Below are positions 57,653 to 64,000 of a DNA stretch of 64,000 bases, piece after piece (position 1 is the first letter of the stretch; the number at the start of each line of letters is the position of its first letter). The translations under genes and the position numbers were made by a program. Source of the DNA: Mactra quadrangularis (Eukaryota > Mollusca > Bivalvia > Venerida > Mactridae). The stretch covers positions 39,607,267-39,671,266 of the forward strand of contig CM046308.1 in NCBI GenBank assembly GCA_025267735.1, written 5' to 3'. The notes beneath the pieces are model-generated. The model was not told where the DNA came from and made no database searches. It saw nothing but the letters and a program-made list of their open reading frames with translations.

Positions 57653-59536
57653 GGACTATGTAATTGTTGAAATTACAGAAAGGTACCTTTAAGTACCGGC
57701 CCTCAAAAAGTTGGTTAGGGTGAATGCAGTGCTAAAAATATCATATTGTTTAATCATCCCTCTTGCCTGAAATCTTTTGGACCAGGCAATGTTATCGTAG
57801 GTACTTCACATCACCTGTGAATACAGAAATAAATACGTTATTTTCTGTGCAAGTTTCCTTTTATTCTAGCGAACAAATTCAGAATACATATGCAGATATT
57901 GAATGCACTAATATTACTCTAGATGCACTGAGGCTTACATTTTCTATATCTGTGACTGAATTTACATATATGAACAAACAAATAAGTGGGCTCTGTAATC
58001 AAAATTTTGGCGTCCATTTTGTGTGTATTAAAAACTTATTCATTACACATCTTTGCGGAAGTCAAGGGCTAATCACAAAAACGTGTGTACATACGCAAAC
58101 TGAACTTCTGTGTAAAGATTGTAAGATTTCGATGAAATGTCTTAAGAATGGTTTATTTTTTATGAAGTTATTACTATATATGTCTGTAGATTGGATGATT
58201 TATTGTTTTAAGGTATTTATTTGACGCCACGTAGGAACTTTTTTGTGCCTTATTACTTCATTTTGACATCCATCGGTTCCGTCTTAAATTGGTCGATGTT
58301 TTGTTAGCAGATGAGCATTTATTGTGTCATACCACCTTTGTTTAAATTGGCCGTGTATTGAAAAATCAAGAGTATGGTGGCTCGGTATAGCCCTCGTGCA
58401 TTTTCTTCGAGAGTTTCTAATCTCCGTTTGTGAAATTGTTCGTTGAAGTTTGTGGAACATATTTTTTTCTTTAAATGCTTTGCAGTTTATAATGTATTGT
58501 TGATAACAAATCATGTGACCAAAATTTGAGGGCTTCACTACTTGACGTTGACTTAAGTCAGATCGTATTGAAGCAAAGGTTTTAAGTTTCGAGTGCGTCT
58601 TTGAAATTCTCTCATCGTAAACGTAAGGTCAACGTAAATTTTGCTATCTTACGTAAGATTCTTATGAATCAGTCCAAGTTCTTTATCAGCCCTGCGTTCA
58701 GTAAGCATTTAACGTTAGTCAATCACCGTTACCGTTATGCACGGCTAAGTGAACGATCCGTTGAAGCGCGAACGTTTAAAGATAGCGGACAAAAGAATCT
58801 TTACTTCAATTTATTAGAAGAATTTGGAGAGGAGGAATTGTTTTCTTGTTTACTTGTTTTTTGTGTGTAAATTTATTGATCTGAATCAACGGGAGTAACA
58901 CCGCCGACTTCATTGTAATGGCAGTTACTAATTTGCACAATATACTGGAACTATTTTGTTTATAGTTGTTTCATACTCGCGTTCTATATACTTAAACCGT
59001 TTGCTGTTTGCCTGAAACTTTTTCCGCTAACAGGCCGTTCAATAATGACATTAGTGAATTATACCTATTTTAAGTGTGTACCTTTCATTACCTGTGTCCA
59101 TTATTGGACACCGTACTTTTTGTTTGTACTACTTCTTTGTGTAAAGTTATATTTTGGACATGTTGAAATTTATAAATTTTAATATATAGAGATATTTTAT
59201 TGAACTGATTTCAGACAATGTATGAATTTATTTGTTTTTTTTAACTCTTAGTGCATCTGTACGGGGGTGTACACAATCTGATGATAAGATTTTATTTTAA
59301 CTTTTTTCACTGTACTTCATGTAAACTTGCACAAAAGTTTACATGTTTAAACTCACTTTTTTCATAAAAAATAAATATTACTAAACCACTTTTTTGATAT
59401 TTTTCTATTAAACTTACTTATTTATTTCATTAGGATTAAAATGAAACTGAAATTTATGAAAATTATTTGTAAATTTCAATTATTGCAACCACACCTATTT
59501 TAAAGTCATGAAGGACATTCGTAAATTACATAGTCC
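57653..59536. mobile_element. TTAA element copy B, recombinant between C and A
   Basis: 1884 bp with the same GGACTATGTAAT ends and TTAA on both sides. From the left end to about 58752 its diagnostic bases match C (cacctgtg, tttttttctttaaatgc, ggtcaacgtaaattttgc, cggctaagtgaac). From about 58824 to the right end they match A (aatttggag, the extra ttgtttacttgttttttg, gtttgctgtttgcctg, tattgaactgattt). The left flank equals that of C and the right flank equals that of A. A 153-codon open frame (57763-58224, no ATG at its start) and others lie inside; none resembles a transposase. Confidence 0.9.
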
Positions 59537-59540
59537 TTAA

Positions 59541-59952
59541 GCAGTGACATGACTCACTATTTTTTAAAAACTTAAACGATACAATAAGAAGTATAAATCA
59601 ATAACTTACCTTATGTCTTCCAGGTTTACGCACTTGTGATATATGGGGAGCTAGACACCGGTATTTATACCTCTCTGATGATGTCATTTGAACTTACCTG
59701 CTAATTATTAGATATAGATTTTCTAGAAAATGCGATATGGTGTCATCAGTTTTATTTTTAACAATATGATTAAATGTAATTGTTAAATGTTAATCTTATG
59801 ATACCAAACATACGAAGACCATCAAGTGAGATTTTAAAAAACTTTATTTCTTTCAAAATTATTTTGTTTAACAGTAGTAATATTAATTTTAACGTAATGA
59901 TTATTTCGTTCAAAGATAATATTATTTTGTAAAAACGGAACAACTTTAACGT
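59541..59952. repeat. 412-bp spacer 2 between copies B and C
   Basis: Tandem duplicate of 57237-57648; see that entry. Together with an element it makes up an exactly 2304-bp repeat period. Confidence 0.85.
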
Positions 59953-59956
59953 TTAA

Positions 59957-61825
59957 GGACTATGTAATTGTTGAAATTACAGAAAGGTACCTTTAAGTAC
60001 CGGCCCTCAAAAAGTTGGTTAGGGTGAATGCAGTGCTAAAAATATCATATTGTTTAATCATCCCTCTTGCCTGAAATCTTTTGGACCAGGCAATGTTATC
60101 GTAGGTACTTCACATCACCTGTGAATACAGAAATAAATACGTTATTTTCTGTGCAAGTTTCCTTTTATTCTAGCGAACAAATTCAGAATACATATGCAGA
60201 TATTGAATGCACTAATATTACTCTAGATGCACTGAGGCTTACATTTTCTATATCTGTGACTGAATTTACATATATGAACAAACAAATAAGTGGGCTCTGT
60301 AATCAAAATTTTGGCGTCCATTTTGTGTGTATTAAAAACTTATTCATTACACATCTTTGCGGAAGTCAAGGGCTAATCACAAAAACGTGTGTACATACGC
60401 AAACTGAACTTCTGTATAAAGATTGTAAGATTTCGATGAAATGTCTTAAGAATGGTTTATTTTTTATGAAGTTATTACTATATATGTCTGTAGATTGGAT
60501 GATTTATTGTTTTAAGGTATTTATTTGACGCCACGTGGGAACTTTTTTGTGCCTTATTACTTCATTTTGACATCCATCGGTTCCGTCTTAAATTGGTCGA
60601 TGTTTTGTTAGCAGATGAGCATTTATTGTGTCATACCACCTTTGTTTAAATTGGCCGTGTATTGAAAAATCAAGAGTATGGTGGCTCGGTATAGCCCTCG
60701 TGCATTTTCTTCGAGAGTTTCTAATCTCCGTTTGTGAAATTGTTCGTTGAAGTTTGTGGAACATATTTTTTTCTTTAAATGCTTTGCAGTTTATAATGTA
60801 TTGTTGATAACAAATCATGTGACCAAAACTTGAGGGCTTCACTACTTGACGTTGACTTAAGTCAGATCGTATTGAAGCAAAGGTTTTAAGTTTCGAGTGC
60901 GTCTTTGAAATTCTCTCATCGTAAACGTAAGGTCAACGTAAATTTTGCTATCTTACGTAAGATTCTTATGAAACAGTCCAAGTTCTTTATCAGCCCTGCG
61001 TTCAGTAAGCATTTAACGTTAGTCAATCACCGTTACCGTTATGAACGGCTAAGTGAACGATCCGTTGAAGCGCGAACGTTTAAAGATAGCGGACAAAAGA
61101 ATCTTTACTTCAATTTATTAGAAGAATTCGGAGAGGAGGAATTGTTTTCTTTGTGTAAATTTATTGATCTAAATCAACGGGAGTAACACTGCCATCTTCG
61201 TTGTAATGGCAGTTACTAATTTGCACAATATACTGGAACTATTTTGTTTCAGGTTGTTTCATACTCGCGTACTATATACTTAAACCGTTTTTATGTTTGT
61301 CTGAAACGTTTTCCGCTAACAGGCCGTTCAATAATGACATTAGTGAATTATACCTATTTTAAGTGTGTACCTTTCATTACCTGTGTCCATTATTGGACAC
61401 CGTACTTTTTGTTTGTACTACTTCTTTTGTGTAAAGTTATATTTTGGACATGTTGAAATTTATAAAATTTAGTATATAGAGATATTTTATTATACTGATT
61501 TCAGACAATGTATGAATTATTTTGTATTTTTTACTCTTAGTGCATCTGTACGGGGGTGTACACAATCTGATTGGAATATTTTATTTTAACTGTTTTCACT
61601 GTACTTCATGTAAACTTGCACAAAAGTTTACATGTTTAAACTCATTTTTTTCATAAAAAATAAATATTACTAAACCACTTTTTTGATATTTTTCTATTAA
61701 ACTTACTCATTTATTTCATTAGGATTAAAATGAAAACTGAAATTTATGAAAATTATTTGTAAATTTCAATTATTGCAACCACACTTATTTTAAAGCCATG
61801 AAGGACATTCGTAAATTACATAGTC
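59957..61825. mobile_element. TTAA element copy C
   Basis: 1869 bp. The left end is GGACTATGTAATTG and the right end ATTACATAGTC, with one terminal C lost; TTAA lies at 59953-59956 and 61826-61829. The flanks join to aacgTTTAAACGGAATAA, a unit of repeat X, so this copy inserted into X. It carries the same 153-codon frame as B (60067-60528) and a frame 60905-61186 that ends differently from those in A and B because of a short deletion. Confidence 0.85.
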
Positions 61826-61905
61826 TTAAACGGAATAACTGTGAAAATAAAAAAAAATATTTTTTCAAAATTATCACTTTAGGGGCTCCGTGCAAAATAC
61901 AATCT
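61826..61905 (-). repeat. Edge of host repeat X
   Basis: After copy C comes 'ttaaacggaataactgtgaaaat' and, ending at 61894, the inverted lead sequence TCACTTTAGGGGCTCCGTGC. The same lead opens repeat X at 11770. The orientation is opposite to that at 11.8 kb. Confidence 0.8.
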
Positions 61906-62849
61906 GATTAAAACCCGATCTAAAATTTTACACTCGCATACTCGCTAATTTAGATCTGGCCTTTTCCAAACGAAGGTCACGTTCAGGTGACCTTTTCTCA
62001 TCATAGTATTCATGACGAAATTGTTATGATACGTAACTTGTTTACATCGTCCTCGTCACGCAATTTGAAATGAGCCGCCTAATCGCAGACTGTGAATAAT
62101 ACTGCTGTTAAATAAGCATGCAAACCTTGGTCTAAAATTAGAAATTACGAAATCAAAATGTGTTTAATAGTGTTTTCGTCTAAATGAAAGCTACGCATTG
62201 ATTAGTCGATATAAAGTTCATCTCGATGTGACCTTCCACGGAGAAAGTAGAGAGCCTGTACGACAATGCTCTACAGGATATCTGTTTACGGAGAGTGTAC
62301 AAAATACTTATCGCTAGCACGAGGTTTGATTGTTTTATCGTACATGACGTTTGCATCGTTTGATTACTGTTACTAAAAATAGATTTGTTGAAGAAAGTCT
62401 ATTTTATTACGCATTCTATTAATGATACACTATTTATCCACTTATTAACATTTTGTAACATTGTTTACTCATCATGGGGACAAACTATTTCTCTTGTCGA
62501 CCTATGTAGTCGAAACGTTACTGTCTAAGAATCTGCTTACGATAAATAAGGCGCTCACAACCGTACTTAGCATTCAATTTTGGAATTTAGTCAGAATTAT
62601 CTTCAATGCTTATATTTAAAATAAATCCTAAATTTATTTATAAAGAGGTAACGATGCATTTTGATCAGCAAGTTCTATGTTTGTTCGATTCCAATCACAA
62701 TTAATAATTGTTACAACATGAAGCTGTTACTTAATCTGAATTGCTGCCCAAACGACTGTCGATATGGTATAATTAGTTTAGCACAAGCGCTGAGCTTAGA
62801 AACCTATTAGAACTGGTTTCGTGGGTGTTGTACCGATGTTGACATTCAT
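61906..62849. other. Non-coding stretch
   Basis: No gene, RNA or element recognised. Confidence 0.5.
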
Positions 62850-63235
62850 GTGCCTTTCATTTGTCCACGTTGCGCGTGCCGAATGACTTCATTAGCAACA
62901 TTCATTCATAGCATATTTCCAACAAGACGATGCCGGACCTCATGGGAGAGTTTGAACTCATTTCTGTCGAGTCAAAACATTCAGCCACTTAACTGGCCAT
63001 TTGAATGACCTGACTTGAGTCCAATTGGACATCAATAAGACAAAATTGACAAGGTGTAAGGCATCATTAGAACACCACAACGCTCTACAAACTTGGAAAT
63101 GTCCTGAAGAGTGACTATTTGGAAGATAAAACCCGTATATATTCCATGCCAAGAAAAATAAGATCTGCGACAGCTGCGGAAAGAAACATTCTGTAATAAG
63201 AATTATACGCCAGTTTGAACTAACGCTTTTTTGGG
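62850..63235 (+). pseudogene. Tc1-like transposase C-terminal remnant
   Basis: In the plus strand FQQDDAGPHGRV is followed, after a frameshift, by NIQPLNWPFE-stop-PDLSPIGH. These match the Tc1 family FQQDNAxPH (second catalytic Asp) and WPxxSPDLSPIEHLWD (third catalytic residue) motifs; here the expected Glu is Gly. Frameshifts and stops make it dead. No terminal inverted repeats were found nearby. The 113-codon minus-strand frame at 62958-63299 is its shadow. Confidence 0.8.
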
Positions 63236-63570
63236 TAATTGCCGAAAGTTCCGAAAGGTGCAAAAAGTCAAATATAGATTTTGATTGATTGATAAGCACA
63301 TTTTATATTATTTAGATAGAGAAACATTAATTACTGCTGAATAATATTCTGTCTTTCGATTTACTTCAGATGTATATATCTATGTTAAAATTCACTAACA
63401 ACAGCGATTCTTTTGTCAAAAAATACTTTCTTGATGTCAATAGAATATTTGACTTACTTTAGATCATTGTATTTATATTAATCCATTAAGTGAAAATCAA
63501 CATCAATGTCACAACAATATATTTCTATGTCATGTAATGTATTATGTTCTACTATCTACAATAACGGTCA
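63236..63570. other. Non-coding stretch
   Basis: AT-rich, no feature seen; it may include the 3' flank of the next minus-strand segment. Confidence 0.45.
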
Positions 63571-63795
63571 TTACATTTTCCCTTGCATTACACCTTTACG
63601 TAAAACTGAGCCATTTTCATAAAGAAGTAAGGCTGGCCATACAACGTAGTCACATTTTGTTCCAGTCCTTGTGAACTCCTTGAAATACTTGGTATCGAAC
63701 CTTTTACCTGGTGTCACTTTGTACAATAAAACCATAGGAGGATATTGTATTGCCACCAACCAGCATAGCTCGTAAGCCAGTTGACCAATTATCAA
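63571..63795 (-). CDS. C-terminal segment resembling the Mieap (mitochondria-eating protein) family, partial
   Basis: About 74 codons ending in a TAA at 63571. The start codon of the open frame is ATA, so it is not an initiator. The sequence contains LCWLVAIQYPPMVL, then TPGKRFDTKYFKEFTRTGTK and a terminal DYVVWPALLLYENGSVLRKG. The last segment (VWPALxLxExGxxLxKGV) is the ending I associate with Mieap/SPATA18-like proteins, which are numerous in bivalves. An in-frame TAA lies just upstream of 63795 and no strong splice acceptor is present; a weak candidate is the AG at 63769-63770. It could be a last exon with an unusual acceptor, or a truncated or pseudogenic copy. It is cut from its upstream part by decay or by the window edge. 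Confidence 0.5.
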   Translation of the reverse strand: MIIGQLAYELCWLVAIQYPPMVLLYKVTPGKRFDTKYFKEFTRTGTKCDYVVWPALLLYENGSVLRKGVMQGKM

Positions 63796-64000
63796 TTATA
63801 TTATACCTACTAGTAGTTCGTCAAAATTACCATCTTGATGAATGGACATTTGGCCACTTAGACCAATAGTCAAGCCTTAACTGTCTCTGATTTTGTAACA
63901 TCATATGCAAGAATCTCTTAGAATGTACATTCAATTGGACTGTTTAATGCCATAGACAATGCACGGCCTTGTTTTCATAGGGGCAGTTCGTAAGTGCGGG
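63796..64000. other. Right edge, unassigned
   Basis: Possibly intron or upstream part of the Mieap-like gene on the minus strand. I cannot identify a coding segment in it. Confidence 0.35.

Noticed and set aside
62958..63299. 113-codon minus-strand open frame
   Set aside because: Antisense shadow of the Tc1-like transposase relic on the plus strand.

Overview
The window looks like AT-rich nuclear DNA of a marine invertebrate, most likely a bivalve mollusc. It has no operons, no dense coding and no ribosome-binding sites. It carries three tRNA-derived SINE families, an L2/CR1-type LINE, several terminal-inverted-repeat (TIR) DNA transposons and many short tandem arrays. The only host-gene-like pieces are two short stretches on the minus strand. 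One is a 3'-terminal exon (43531-43947) of a domain seen in many bivalve proteins. The other, at the right edge (63571-63795), resembles the C-terminus of the Mieap (mitochondria-eating protein) family. The species assignment is inference.

Layout. 1-11.7 kb: anonymous AT-rich DNA with short tandem arrays (2.0-2.5 and 4.7-5.2 kb), SINEs, a decayed paralogue of the 43.5 kb exon (3.7 kb) and a fold-back element (5.2 kb). 11.77-17.24 kb: an array rich in TTTCGTTTAAACGAAA palindromes, split by a 4.5 kb TTAA-flanked element that itself holds a mariner-size element and a GGATCCGCC element. 17.4-19.0 kb: a satellite-like region punctuated by the box GGGGCTACGGACTCTACA about every 345 bp, with a second copy at 37.2-38.0 kb. 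19-29 kb: MITEs, a mariner-like relic (26.3-27.3 kb) and SINEs. 29.4-32.3 kb: an 87-bp satellite interrupted by a solo-LTR-like element. 33-42 kb: a tRNA-like sequence, short tandem repeats and fold-back elements. 42-49.7 kb: a SINE cluster, the host exon, a segmental-duplication partner of the 3.7-4.7 kb block, a hairpin minisatellite, a Tc1-like relic inside a SINE, and a ~400-bp tandem array.

49.8-61.8 kb is the most informative part. Three copies (A, B, C) of a ~1.88 kb TTAA-flanked TIR element are separated by two 412-bp spacers. Copy A is interrupted at a TA site by a 5.5 kb TIR-bounded insertion that contains an apparently intact LINE (51048-54302). Copy B matches C in its 5' two thirds and A in its 3' third, and its flanks follow the same rule. 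B is therefore the recombinant product of unequal crossing-over between A and C. The right flank of C, like the 12 kb locus, is the TTTAAACG-rich host repeat, so that repeat has received two different TTAA-specific transposons.

The elements do not form a pathway. They form a stratigraphy of nested insertions whose order can be read from target duplications and interrupted repeats. No CRISPR array, prokaryotic system or complete host gene was found.
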